A stretch of 34,249 nt of DNA from Neobacillus kokaensis (lineage in GTDB: Bacteria > Bacillota > Bacilli > Bacillales > Cytobacillaceae). The notes under the pieces were generated by a model. It was not told where the DNA came from, did not search any database, and saw only the letters and a list, made by a program, of their open reading frames with translations. Every line of letters starts with the position of its first letter. Positions within the stretch are counted from its first letter, which is position 1. The DNA is taken from positions 171,976-206,224 of the forward strand of contig NZ_BNDS01000008.1 in assembly GCF_014656545.1 (NCBI RefSeq), read 5' to 3'. This document shows positions 14,715 to 28,749 of the stretch, piece by piece. Made by a program: the position numbers and the translations under genes.

Positions 14715-15029
14715 CTAGTTTTTCATTTCGTTCATTTCGTCAATATGGACAGTTTTCTTATTGCGGTACAGCGCCATTAAGATTGCGAGTCCGACAGCAG
14801 CTTCGGCAGCGGCTACGGCCATCGCAAAGAGGGCAAAGATCTGTCCGTCAATTGATGGGTTTATGCCGTACTTACTGAAAGTTACGAGATTAATATTTAC
14901 GGCATTCAGCATTAATTCAATTGAGATTAATACGATTACAGTATTTCTTTTGGTCAATGCACCGTACAAGCCGATGCAGAATAAAATCAGTGCCAGCGCA
15001 AGGAAGGCTGAAGCGGGGATTGAACTCAT
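14715..15029 (-). CDS. nuoK: NADH-quinone oxidoreductase subunit K, 104 aa
   Basis: A three-helix membrane subunit of complex I. It carries the conserved acidic residues in [13 protein letters not shown] (Glu in helix 2) and [13 protein letters not shown] (Glu in helix 3), which lie on the proton path. Its ATG overlaps the nuoJ stop by 4 nt. Length is normal (about 100 aa). Confidence 0.96.
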   Translation of the reverse strand: MSSIPASAFLALALILFCIGLYGALTKRNTVIVLISIELMLNAVNINLVTFSKYGINPSIDGQIFALFAMAVAAAEAAVGLAILMALYRNKKTVHIDEMNEMKN

Positions 15030-15544
15030 TCCTCATCCGCCTCCTTATCCTCTCGTTTTGCTAAAACAATCGCTCCGATTAAAGCGGCTAATAATAAGAC
15101 TGATACGAATTCAAATGGAATAATGTATTTCGTGTATAACCCTTTACCAATTTGCATTGTATTGTCTTCATGCAAGGTTGTCGGAACCTGCTGGATATCG
15201 AAATTGTAGATTCCAAGATAAACCGCAAAGGCAAATCCAACAACTCCGAGAAAGACCAGAATCTTTCTCCATTTTCCTGATTTCGCTTCACTTTCGTCAT
15301 ATGGCTTCGTTAACATGATGCCGAATAGCATGATGATGGTAATGGCCCCGGAATAGATAAGTACCTGCACGGCGGCAACAAATTCCGCTGACAGCAGGAT
15401 GTATACTCCGGCAATGCTGACGAAGGTGAAAATTAGGGCCACGACCATATGAACGACTTTATTCAGGTTTAATAAAAGCACGCCGCCGATGATCGCCACA
15501 AGTGCGAGGGCCATGAACGCGAAAAATTCACCCGAAAAGGTCAT
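15026..15544 (-). CDS. nuoJ: NADH-quinone oxidoreductase subunit J, 172 aa
   Basis: A five-helix membrane subunit. The conserved helix [20 protein letters not shown], with its glycine break, corresponds to TM3 of NuoJ. The C-terminal tail is acidic (REDKEADEE). The ATG overlaps the nuoI stop by 4 nt. Confidence 0.96.
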   Translation of the reverse strand: MTFSGEFFAFMALALVAIIGGVLLLNLNKVVHMVVALIFTFVSIAGVYILLSAEFVAAVQVLIYSGAITIIMLFGIMLTKPYDESEAKSGKWRKILVFLGVVGFAFAVYLGIYNFDIQQVPTTLHEDNTMQIGKGLYTKYIIPFEFVSVLLLAALIGAIVLAKREDKEADEE

Positions 15545-15966
15545 GGTTTATTCACCTGCCGTATATTTTCATCGTTTTCATCCAGCCATTCTAGGTTTTT
15601 AAATAACATGTCACGGCTGAATTCAGCGAGCTCAAAGTTATTTGTCATGATGATGGCTTCAGTTGGACATACCTCTGTACATAAGTCACAAAGGATGCAA
15701 ATTTCAAAGTTAATATCGTACGTATCGATGATTTTACCCTTTTTCGTTGGGTCCGGATGCTTCTTTCCGGTTAACTGAATGCAGTCTGTCGGACAAATGT
15801 TAGCACATTGGTTGCAGACAATACATTTCTCCGGATAGAACTTCTGGATTCCGCGGAACCGGTCCGGCAGCGGCAGCGGTTCATTTGGATAATCATACGT
15901 CACCTTTTCACGCGTTAACTGTTTTAGGGTATACTTCAAGCCTTTAGCTAATCCAGTTCCAAGCAC
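15541..15966 (-). CDS. nuoI: NADH-quinone oxidoreductase subunit I, two 4Fe-4S clusters, 141 aa
   Basis: An 8Fe ferredoxin-like subunit of the peripheral arm that carries clusters N6a and N6b between the input side and NuoB. Cys motifs: CIVCNQCANICP (Cys 48, 51, 54, 58) and CILCDLCTEVCP (Cys 90, 93, 96, 100). Start: GTG 15966 is 8 nt after AAAGGGG. A GTG three codons upstream (15975) overlaps that site and is rejected. The 126-nt gap to nuoH is unusually long for this operon and holds four 21-bp repeats. Confidence 0.95.
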   Translation of the reverse strand: MLGTGLAKGLKYTLKQLTREKVTYDYPNEPLPLPDRFRGIQKFYPEKCIVCNQCANICPTDCIQLTGKKHPDPTKKGKIIDTYDINFEICILCDLCTEVCPTEAIIMTNNFELAEFSRDMLFKNLEWLDENDENIRQVNKP

Positions 15967-16004
15967 GTTGTTCACCCCTTTAAATAAATATCATTTTTAA
16001 AAAT

Positions 16005-16076
16005 CAATTGGCGGTTGTACTGCGTCAATTGGCGGATAACGTTTTCCAATTGGCGCTTAGCATCAGTCAATTAGCG
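16005..16076. repeat. Four 21-bp repeats (CAATTGGCG) between nuoH and nuoI
   Basis: CAATTGGCG starts at 16005, 16026 and 16047, and CAATTAGCG at 16068: an exact 21-bp period. The 12 nt between the cores differ more than the cores. It lies in the transcribed gap between two nuo genes. Confidence 0.88.
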
Positions 16077-16092
16077 CTTACCGCTTTTTCCT

Positions 16093-17097
16093 TTAGAAAA
16101 ATAACGACTTAATTAATGCAGTTAAGAAGATGTTAGCAAGTGCGATTGGCATTAGTACTTTCCAAGCGAATTCCATCAGTTTGTCGGCACGCATCCGCGG
16201 GAAGGTGCTTCGGAACCATAGGTAGACGAACAGGACGGCACAGAATTTAAGTGCAAACCAGACAGATGCTGGAATGAAGCTTAAGAAACTAAATGGTGCC
16301 AGCCAGCCGCCAAAGAAAAGAATTGTAACCAATGCGGTCATTGCAAATAAGTACACGTACTCCGCAAGCATGAAGAATGCCCAGCGGAAACCAGAATATT
16401 CAACATGGTAACCGGCAACAAGCTCTGACTCTGATTCAGGCAAGTCAAATGGCGTACGGCTCAATTCCGCAACCGATGCCGTTAAAAAGATTAAAAAGCC
16501 GATCGGCTGCAGTAAAATAAACCAGCCGTGCTTTTGTGCATGCACAATATCATTCAGGTTCAAGCTGCCTGATAGTAAAATAACACCCAATACGGACATA
16601 ACAAGCGGGATTTCATACGAAATCATCTGTGCTGTTGCCCGTGCTCCCCCTAATAGGGAGTATTTGTTATTCGAAGCCCAGCCGCCAAGCAGCACGCCGA
16701 ACACGGTCATCCCGGAAATTGCTACATAATACAGGAGTCCGACGTTAAGGTCAGCAAACTGGAACTTATCTGTAAAAGGAATGGTTGCCAAGACCATAAA
16801 CGATGGCGCAAAAGCAATCACCGGTGCAATAATAAACAGCGGCCTATCAGCAACTTTTGGAATAATATCTTCTTTTAATAAGAGCTTCAAAACGTCTGCT
16901 ACGGTTTGCAAAAGTCCAAAACGGCCGCCGACTTGGTTAGGACCGTGACGATTTTGCATGTAACCCATAACCTTCCGTTCTGCCAAGATTGAGTAGGTTA
17001 CGAAGCCTAGTACAACTAACAATAAGACTACGCCAAACAGAAAGAAGATGGCAAAGTTGTACAGGCCGGGACTGGATTGCAGCATTTCCTCGATCAT
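16093..17097 (-). CDS. nuoH: NADH-quinone oxidoreductase subunit H, 334 aa
   Basis: An eight-helix subunit that forms the quinone-binding chamber together with NuoB and NuoD. Signature regions: [20 protein letters not shown] (residues 39-58), [20 protein letters not shown] (with the conserved acidic patch) and [11 protein letters not shown] near the C-terminus. The ATG overlaps the nuoD stop by one base (TAATG). Length is normal. Confidence 0.97.
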   Translation of the reverse strand: MIEEMLQSSPGLYNFAIFFLFGVVLLLVVLGFVTYSILAERKVMGYMQNRHGPNQVGGRFGLLQTVADVLKLLLKEDIIPKVADRPLFIIAPVIAFAPSFMVLATIPFTDKFQFADLNVGLLYYVAISGMTVFGVLLGGWASNNKYSLLGGARATAQMISYEIPLVMSVLGVILLSGSLNLNDIVHAQKHGWFILLQPIGFLIFLTASVAELSRTPFDLPESESELVAGYHVEYSGFRWAFFMLAEYVYLFAMTALVTILFFGGWLAPFSFLSFIPASVWFALKFCAVLFVYLWFRSTFPRMRADKLMEFAWKVLMPIALANIFLTALIKSLFF

Positions 17098-18200
17098 TAG
17101 CCGTCCACCTCTCCCAGTACAATATCAATTGCTCCTAAAATAGCAATCATGTTTGCAATGTTTTCCCCTTCTAACAGCTTAGGGAGAATTTGCAGATTAT
17201 AGAATGATGGTCTTCTAAACTTTAAGCGGTACGGTTCTTTTTTTCCATCACTGGAAATATAACAGCCGATTTCGCCCCGCGGCGATTCGATTCTAACAAA
17301 CGCTTCCCCTTTAGGAGCCTTGATGATTTTTGGCACCTTGGCAAGAATTTGACCTTCCTCAGGGAATTGTTCAACTGCTTGCTCAAGGATTTTCAGCGAC
17401 TCTTCGATTTCCTGTGTACGGACATGGTAACGTGCTAACGCATCGCCGCCTTCATGTGTGATGACATCGAAATCAAACCGGTCATAAATGGAATACGGTT
17501 CATCTTTACGAAGATCCCACTTCACTCCGGTACAGCGAAGATTCGGTCCACTAAGCGAATAATTAATGGCATCCTCTTTCGTATACTTACCAATTCCTGT
17601 TACTCGGTTAACGAAGATTTCGTTCCCAGTTACAAGGGTGTGATAGCCTTTAATTTGTTCTCTCATATAAGGAATAAACTCTCTTACTTTTTGAATCCAG
17701 CCCTCTGGCGCATCCCACTTGACACCGCCAACACGCATATAGTTGAAGGTTAAGCGGCCGCCTGAGAGTTCGTTGAGCATGTTAATAATCATTTCCCGCT
17801 CACGGAACATGTAGATGAATGGACTTGTCGCCCCAAGGTCAAGTAAGTATGTACCCCACCAAACTAAGTGGCTGGCAACGCGCCCTAATTCCATCGCGAT
17901 AACCCTTAAGTAATCCGCCCGTTCAGGCACCTGTATGCCCATCATCGTTTCAACAGCGTGGCAGATAACATAGTTGTTCGTCATCGCGGATAAGTAGTCC
18001 ATCCGGTCTGTATATGGGATGATTTGTGTATATTGAAGATCTTCCGCTAATTTTTCAGTACCGCGGTGCAGATAGCCGATAACCGGTTCCGCTTTGGTGA
18101 TCAGCTCCCCGTCCAGGTGTACCACTAGCCGGAAAACTCCGTGTGTACTTGGATGCTGCGGACCTACGTTCAGGATCATTTCTTCTGTTCTACTAACCAC
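17097..18200 (-). CDS. nuoD: NADH-quinone oxidoreductase subunit D (49-kDa type), 367 aa
   Basis: A peripheral-arm subunit of the hydrogenase large-subunit fold that forms the quinone site. Conserved: [13 protein letters not shown] near the N-terminus, [18 protein letters not shown] and the C-terminal IVLGEVDG. It is a separate gene from nuoC, unlike the E. coli nuoCD fusion. Start GTG 18200 with GGAGGTG overlapping the nuoC stop, so the two are translationally linked. Confidence 0.97.
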   Translation of the reverse strand: MVSRTEEMILNVGPQHPSTHGVFRLVVHLDGELITKAEPVIGYLHRGTEKLAEDLQYTQIIPYTDRMDYLSAMTNNYVICHAVETMMGIQVPERADYLRVIAMELGRVASHLVWWGTYLLDLGATSPFIYMFREREMIINMLNELSGGRLTFNYMRVGGVKWDAPEGWIQKVREFIPYMREQIKGYHTLVTGNEIFVNRVTGIGKYTKEDAINYSLSGPNLRCTGVKWDLRKDEPYSIYDRFDFDVITHEGGDALARYHVRTQEIEESLKILEQAVEQFPEEGQILAKVPKIIKAPKGEAFVRIESPRGEIGCYISSDGKKEPYRLKFRRPSFYNLQILPKLLEGENIANMIAILGAIDIVLGEVDG

Positions 18201-18203
18201 TGG

Positions 18204-19670
18204 CTACACCTCCACATCATACGGCTCATAGTCTTTTCTCAGTGGATAGCCAATCCATTCTTCACCAAGGAAAATCCGATGCAGGTTCGGATGTCCTGTA
18301 AACTTGATACCTAGTAAATCGTAGGCTTCACATTCTGGCCAGTCAGCCCCCGCCCAAATCGGCTGTACCGATTCAATCACTGGGTCATTGCGGTCAATCT
18401 TGGTTTTTAAAGCTACCGACTGACGATTTTTGTATGAGTATAAGTGAACATAAATTTCCATATGTGTTTCAAAATCAGTCCCATGCAGCTCTGATAAATA
18501 ATCGAACCCTAACAGCTCATTAAATTTTAAAAACTGAGCTAATTTGAAGTAAGCATCGCGCTTCACAACCAATGTTGGGACATCTTTTGAGAGTTTATTT
18601 ATATAAAAGTCCTCCAAAACCTCGGAGCCCATATTTTCTTCAATAACTTTTACATACTTGTCAAGGTATGGCTGGTTTGCAGATGGCGCTGCTTCTGATT
18701 CGGCTGAATCCGCTGCGGATGCTCCGCCTTTTGTTGCTGCCGCTGCTTTTGCTTTCGCTGCTGCTGCTGCCTTCGCCTTCGCTTTGGCCGCCGCAATTGC
18801 TTTTGCTTTTTCGTCATCGCCAGCTGCTGCGTCTCCGCCGGCTGCCTTGGCTTTAGCTGCTGCTGCCGCTTTTGCTTTCGCCGCCGCCGCTGCCTTCGCT
18901 TTGGCCGCTGCTGCTGCTTTTGCTTTCGCGTCATCACCTGCCGGGGCACTTTCATTATCTGCTCCTGCACCGCCTGCAAGCTCCATTGCTTTTCGTTTTG
19001 CTGCCGCCGCTGCTTTTGCCTTTGCTACTGCTGCGGCCTTTTTCTTCGCAAGGTCATCCGCATCTCCGGCCCCGCTGACCTCTGCTTCAACGGCTGGTTC
19101 CTCTGTATCTTGGATGCCTTCACGTTTTTTCTTTGCTAATGCTGCTGCTTTTGCCTTCGCGGCTGCTGCGGCCTTTTTCTTTGCGAGGTCGTCCGAGTCT
19201 GCGCCGGCACTGCTGTTTGCTGCTTGTGCTTGTGCTGCTGGTTCCTCATCCACAATTCCTTCACGTTTCTGTTTCGCTAGTGCGGCTGCTTTCGCCTTCG
19301 CGGCGGCTGCTGCCTTCTTCTTCGCGAGGTCATCCGCGCCTGCATCTGCACCGCTGTCTGCTGCTGGTGCTTGTGCTGCTGGTTCCTCATCCACAATTCC
19401 TTCGCGTTTCTTTTTCGCTTGTGCGGCTGCTTTCGCTTTTGCTGCTGCAGCGGCTTTCTTCTTCGCGAGGTCATCCGCGCCTCCAGCATTTTGTGCTGAT
19501 GTGTCCGCAGTTGCCATTTCGGGCGCTGATGGCTTTGTTTCAGAGACTGCCGGTTCCTGCTTCTGCCCTGCTCCCTCTGCCGCCTTCGCCTGACGCTTCG
19601 CCAGTGCGGCTGCCTTAGCCTTTTCAGCTGCTTCTCGCTTTAGTTGGTCGAGATCTTTTTCCCCGCTCAT
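18204..19670 (-). CDS. nuoC: NADH-quinone oxidoreductase subunit C with a 330-residue Ala/Lys-rich extension, 488 aa
   Basis: Residues about 333-488 are an ordinary NuoC (30-kDa) domain: VVKRDAYFKLAQFLKF, ELLGFDYLSELHGTD, WPECEAYDLLGIKFTGHPNL, then RIFLGEEWIGYPLRKDYEP. Before it lies a long extension. After about 60 residues come four tandem units of 46-47 residues beginning DDLAKKKAAAAAKAKAAA (at 66, 113, 160, 206) and ending KKREGIVDEEPAA plus a variable Ala/Gln linker. Then follows a run of KAKAAAAA heptad-like repeats to about 315. The extension is strongly helix-forming, and Lys-rich blocks alternate with acidic linkers. The reading frame is intact and nuoB-nuoC-nuoD spacing is normal, so it is a real part of the protein. 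Shorter Ala/Lys-rich N-termini on NuoC are known to me in Bacillus relatives; the role is unknown. Confidence 0.95.
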   Translation of the reverse strand: MSGEKDLDQLKREAAEKAKAAALAKRQAKAAEGAGQKQEPAVSETKPSAPEMATADTSAQNAGGADDLAKKKAAAAAKAKAAAQAKKKREGIVDEEPAAQAPAADSGADAGADDLAKKKAAAAAKAKAAALAKQKREGIVDEEPAAQAQAANSSAGADSDDLAKKKAAAAAKAKAAALAKKKREGIQDTEEPAVEAEVSGAGDADDLAKKKAAAVAKAKAAAAAKRKAMELAGGAGADNESAPAGDDAKAKAAAAAKAKAAAAAKAKAAAAAKAKAAGGDAAAGDDEKAKAIAAAKAKAKAAAAAKAKAAAATKGGASAADSAESEAAPSANQPYLDKYVKVIEENMGSEVLEDFYINKLSKDVPTLVVKRDAYFKLAQFLKFNELLGFDYLSELHGTDFETHMEIYVHLYSYKNRQSVALKTKIDRNDPVIESVQPIWAGADWPECEAYDLLGIKFTGHPNLHRIFLGEEWIGYPLRKDYEPYDVEV

Positions 19671-19673
19671 CGA

Positions 19674-20186
19674 CTAGATCACCTTCTTCCCAGTCTTCGC
19701 TTCATATTTGATTTTTTCCTTTAACTTATTAATACCGTAAATTAATGCTGCTGGGTTTGGAGGGCACCCAGGAATGTATACATCTACAGGTACGATTTGA
19801 TCGACCCCTTTTACAACAGAGTACGATTTCACATACGGCCCGCCTGCTGTAGCACAGGATCCCATGGCAATTACCCACTTAGGTTCAGGCATTTGATCGT
19901 AAAGACGTCTTAAAATCGGCGCCATTTTCTTTGTCACCGTACCAGACACAATCATGCAGTCTGATTGACGCGGTGAAGGACGGAAAAAGGATCCAAATCG
20001 GTCTAAGTCGTAGTGTGCAGCACCCACGCCCATCATTTCAATCGCACAACAAGCCAGACCAAATGTTACTGGGTATAGTGAGCTGCTTCGCGCCCAACCC
20101 TTCACTTGCTCTAGCGTCGTCATAAATACATTTCTCTTTAACTCTTCCATTTGTAAATCTGTAATGCCATCTACTTTTAAATCCAT
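19674..20186 (-). CDS. nuoB: NADH-quinone oxidoreductase subunit B, 170 aa
   Basis: Carries the terminal 4Fe-4S cluster N2, which reduces quinone. Ligands: Cys 46 and 47 in [13 protein letters not shown], Cys 111 in [12 protein letters not shown] and Cys 141 in YIPGCPPNP. Start ATG 20186 lies 10 nt inside the nuoA coding end with GAAGGTG upstream. The longer frame to 20207 has no supporting ribosome binding site. Confidence 0.97.
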   Translation of the reverse strand: MDLKVDGITDLQMEELKRNVFMTTLEQVKGWARSSSLYPVTFGLACCAIEMMGVGAAHYDLDRFGSFFRPSPRQSDCMIVSGTVTKKMAPILRRLYDQMPEPKWVIAMGSCATAGGPYVKSYSVVKGVDQIVPVDVYIPGCPPNPAALIYGINKLKEKIKYEAKTGKKVI

Positions 20187-20551
20187 CGTAGCACCTTCTT
20201 TTTCCAAGCGTATACTAAGCCGATTAATAGCATGATGACGAACAGCGCCATTTCAATCAATGCAAAAACGCCTAGTTTATCATAAGCAACTGCCCATGGA
20301 TATAAAAACACCGTCTCTACATCAAAAATAACAAACATTAAGGCAAAAATATAATAGCGGACATTGAACTGCACACGGGAATCGTGAAACGGATCAATAC
20401 CGCTTTCATATGTAGTATACTTCTCCGCACTTGGCTTAAACGGGCGCAGAAGCTTCCCCAATGTTAGAGCTACCACTGGCAGCAAAATCCCCAGACATAG
20501 GAACACAAAAACTATCAGATAATTATTCTGATATACATTTAAAAGTTCCAT
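20177..20551 (-). CDS. nuoA: NADH-quinone oxidoreductase subunit A, 124 aa
   Basis: A three-helix membrane subunit at the junction of the two arms. Conserved: [20 protein letters not shown] in the first loop and [16 protein letters not shown] in helix 2. ATG 20551 is preceded by GGAGGGG; an in-frame ATG at 20566 lies upstream of that site and is rejected. It is the first gene of the operon, about 50 nt downstream of a predicted transcription start. Confidence 0.96.
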   Translation of the reverse strand: MELLNVYQNNYLIVFVFLCLGILLPVVALTLGKLLRPFKPSAEKYTTYESGIDPFHDSRVQFNVRYYIFALMFVIFDVETVFLYPWAVAYDKLGVFALIEMALFVIMLLIGLVYAWKKKVLRWI

Positions 20552-20607
20552 GTCTATCCCCTCCATTGTAAAATATTTTAAAACTTACTAATTTTGTAAC
20601 CGAATTC

Positions 20608-20636
20608 ATTATAGCATTGTTACTTACCCCTGTCGA
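20608..20636 (-). promoter_or_regulatory. Sigma-A promoter of the nuo operon
   Basis: On the minus strand TCGACA (20636-20631), 17 nt, TATAAT (20613-20608), with TGC directly before the -10 (extended -10). A perfect -10 and 5/6 -35 at ideal spacing, about 55 nt before nuoA. Confidence 0.85.
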
Positions 20637-20890
20637 CAAACCTTATTATATAAAAATTGGAATTCTGCCCGCCGCTGAAATACCATAAATTAGGTTTATT
20701 GCACCTGCTCACAAGGTGTGTGAGTTTAGCATTTTTATTGTATGTTTGGCGTGCATTCGAGAAGGTTTTCATCGTTGGAATGCCATTAAAAATTCACAAC
20801 AACACCTATTAAATACCAAAATTCATCTCCTGTCAGTGAGGTTTGTCAATGTTTAGAAAGTTATCGTAATTTTTTGCTTCTGGAAACCGA

Positions 20891-20989
20891 CTAACTTCTA
20901 TATATATGGGCGTCCCCTAATAAAGACTTATCCCTACCATCATATTCTAAAGGTTCGGTTTCATTCGAACTTTCCTTAAATGAGGACAT
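20891..20989 (-). CDS. Doubtful 32-codon open frame upstream of the nuo promoter
   Basis: ATG 20989 to TAG 20891 would encode an acidic peptide, MSSFKESSNETEPLEYDGRD then KSLLGDAHIYRS. No good ribosome binding site precedes it. It could be a small gene, the N-terminal remnant of one, or chance. The rest of 20637-21005 (about 370 bp) shows no other gene. It includes a short hairpin-like stretch around 20948-20972 (AAAGGTTCG and CGAACTTT). Confidence 0.2.
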   Translation of the reverse strand: MSSFKESSNETEPLEYDGRDKSLLGDAHIYRS

Positions 20990-21005
20990 CTTCACATTGT
21001 TTCAT

Positions 21006-21049
21006 GAAAAAAGCCCCTTTGGAAGGCGCAGATGCCGTCCAGAGGGGCC
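21006..21049 (-). terminator. Rho-independent terminator of the atp operon
   Basis: On the minus strand a long stem starts AAGGCCCCT and closes AAAGGGGC, with an inner GGACGGC/GCGCC-type stem, followed by TTTTTTC. It lies just after atpC and separates the atp and nuo operons. Confidence 0.9.
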
Positions 21050-21066
21050 TTGTTTTTTAAATTAGA

Positions 21067-21477
<411 letters not shown>

Positions 21478-21495
21478 TTACCCTCCCCGGCTGGA

Positions 21496-22929
<1,434 letters not shown>

Positions 22930-22973
22930 CTAACTTACTCTTTGCTGAACAAACCGAACTATTTGTAAAAAAT

Positions 22974-22986
22974 GGTGTAAGGCACC
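22974..22986. repeat. GGTGTAAGGCACC short interspersed motif, copy 3 (inside the atp operon)
   Basis: One base different from the copies at 9741 and 14673. It lies between atpD and atpG, 10 nt beside the larger repeat element at 22996-23146. Confidence 0.55.
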
Positions 22987-22995
22987 ATATCATTA

Positions 22996-23146
22996 TTGTC
23001 TAGCTCCAGCGCCCTAACGGCTAGTGTCCTTCGCACTCCGCCCTACGATAAGTCAACATCGAATCCCCTTCGGCTCTTCGTGTTTCCTTTATCTCAGTTG
23101 GAGCGCTCCATGCCATACGCCGCTGACCAGGGCGCTTCCGCTTTTC
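22996..23146 (+). repeat. Structured dispersed-type repeat element between atpG and atpD
   Basis: About 150 bp starting TTGTCTAGCTCCAGCGCC and ending GGGCGCTTCCGCTTTTC. The ends are inverted: AGCGCCCT (23008-23015) pairs with AGGGCGCT (23129-23136). Inside are a 12-bp perfect palindrome TGGAGCGCTCCA (23099-23110) and a CGAA/TTCG hairpin around CCGAAGGGG. The termini match a large class of intergenic repeats that I recall from many Bacillaceae genomes (CTAGCTCCAGCGCC at one end, GCGCTT..CGCTTTTC at the other). There is no coding capacity. It lies within the atp transcript, antisense to the usual reading of the motif. Confidence 0.75.
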
Positions 23147-23149
23147 TAT

Positions 23150-24016
<867 letters not shown>

Positions 24017-24102
24017 TCACCACCCTCATTCAAAGAATGTGAGGCGAGGCGCGCGGCACCAAAGTAACCTAACACCATCGCCCCCGTTCAAAATGTCAGA
24101 CC

Positions 24103-25629
<1,527 letters not shown>

Positions 25630-25639
25630 TCATTTGAAT

Positions 25640-26721
<1,082 letters not shown>

Positions 26722-26784
26722 TCATTCCTTTATATCAAAATTCACTTGTTTTCAAATTCAATTTTTCGGGTAATACATAAAGCA

Positions 26785-26817
26785 ATGGCGAAGGTTCTCA
26801 CGAATGATCTTCGCCAT
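26785..26817 (-). other. Intercistronic hairpin between atpE and atpF
   Basis: ATGGCGAAG (26785-26793) and CTTCGCCAT (26809-26817) form a perfect 9-bp stem around 15 nt. No T-run follows, so it is not a terminator. It lies 25 nt after the atpE stop, where it would protect the 3' end of an atpE-containing fragment or lower expression downstream, in line with the many c subunits per enzyme. Confidence 0.6.
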
Positions 26818-26841
26818 CTGTTAGGCGTCAAAGACGCTTGA

Positions 26842-27069
<228 letters not shown>

Positions 27070-27102
27070 TTAAAATGTATAAAAAAGTTTATTTGTTTAT
27101 TA

Positions 27103-27819
<717 letters not shown>

Positions 27820-27835
27820 TCACCTCGCTTCCCTG

Positions 27836-28210
27836 CTATTTATTTATTTTCAAAGTGTGAATAAAAAAATCTATCATAATGACAATATAGGATGTCATTA
27901 ATCCCAAAACGATAGCGATGATATTGAGGTATTCCGGATATCTTAGGGCAACGATGACAGCGAGGGCGCCAGAAGCCATTCTTGAAAAGGTTCCAAGCGA
28001 GCGGACGTTTTGCCCTTTTAGCACTTTTTCGCCAAATTGTTCGGTTTTTCGCACCATTAACCACAAATTAAAAAGGCTCAAACCCGTCCCAAAAATCAGA
28101 CCCAAAAAGACCGATTGAAAAGACGTGAACCCCCAGCCAAGCACGTAAATCGCCAGCAAGTAAAACATCCATTTTTTACTTCTTGTAAAAACTTCATGAA
28201 GTTCAGGCAT
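27836..28210 (-). CDS. atpI: ATP synthase protein I, 124 aa
   Basis: A small protein with four membrane helices that in Bacillus assists c-ring assembly and is not part of the finished enzyme. Visible: WGFTSFQSVFLGLIFGTGLS and LKINK at the C-terminus. ATG 28210 with GGAGA about 10 nt upstream. The gene order atpZ-atpI-atpB is typical. Confidence 0.93.
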   Translation of the reverse strand: MPELHEVFTRSKKWMFYLLAIYVLGWGFTSFQSVFLGLIFGTGLSLFNLWLMVRKTEQFGEKVLKGQNVRSLGTFSRMASGALAVIVALRYPEYLNIIAIVLGLMTSYIVIMIDFFIHTLKINK

Positions 28211-28216
28211 GGCGGC

Positions 28217-28435
28217 TTAATCTCCCGAAAAAAAGTGGCGGATTGACACAAACATGGAATAAATCCCAGCCGTAAGTCCGATGAACAATCCGATGATGAG
28301 GAAAATGGGATCAGTATCCCACTGTTGGTCCAGCCATCTTCCTCCAAAAACACCAATCAGCGTTGACCCAGCAAGCTGAGCAAGAATGACAGACATTAGA
28401 CCCATCGCTTTAAATGGATTGCGGTCATTTTTCAT
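28217..28435 (-). CDS. atpZ: AtpZ/AtpI-family membrane protein, 72 aa
   Basis: Two helices (about residues 11-30 and 43-65) with the family motif GVFGGRWLDQQWDTDPIFLI, characteristic of the small protein encoded at the start of atp operons (F0F1-ATPase gene 1 family, AtpZ). In alkaliphilic Bacillus, AtpZ with AtpI has been linked to Mg2+ transport and ATP synthase assembly. It is the first gene after the atp promoter, with only 6 nt to atpI. Confidence 0.88.
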   Translation of the reverse strand: MKNDRNPFKAMGLMSVILAQLAGSTLIGVFGGRWLDQQWDTDPIFLIIGLFIGLTAGIYSMFVSIRHFFSGD

Positions 28436-28534
28436 ATAAAAATCATCCCCACTTTACGAGAATGAGTAACGGACTCTAGCTATTTTAGAAGGTTGTGACA
28501 AGTTTGTGAAAACCCTCCCAATTACACCTTTTTT

Positions 28535-28563
28535 AGCATACAATAGGCACCTAGCAAAGTCAA
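28535..28563 (-). promoter_or_regulatory. Sigma-A promoter of the atp operon
   Basis: On the minus strand TTGACT (28563-28558), 17 nt, TATGCT (28540-28535). It is about 100 nt before atpZ, giving a leader of roughly 90 nt. The surrounding 28436-28705 has no gene. Confidence 0.85.
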
Positions 28564-28707
28564 TGAATTTACAGGAATAATTCCACATTTGTCCAACAAA
28601 ATTTTTTCCAATTGTCATCTATAGTAAACACTATTATTGTATTGTAAATTTGGTCGAATTTTTGCCTAATTTGTGTCCATTTTGTGAACAATTTGTTAAT
28701 GGCATGT

Positions 28708-28745
28708 AAAAAAGCACCGTTAAACGAATTTAGCGGTGCTTTTTT
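28708..28745 (-). terminator. Rho-independent terminator after the vpr-like gene (bidirectional)
   Basis: AAAAAAGCACCG (28708-28719), loop, CGGTGCTTTTTT (28734-28745), with outer A/T pairs supplying a T-run on both strands. It is 5 nt from the stop codon. Confidence 0.95.
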
Positions 28746-28749
28746 GTTA

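Noticed and set aside
18658..19593. Long 311-aa frame antisense to nuoC
   Set aside because: It mirrors the GCN/AAR-rich Ala-Lys repeats (FAFAAAAAF pattern), has no ribosome binding site and lies fully inside a strongly supported gene.
22996..23146. Insertion sequence or MITE with target-site duplication
   Set aside because: I could not find a convincing duplicated target flanking the element and there is no transposase, so I call it a dispersed repeat only.
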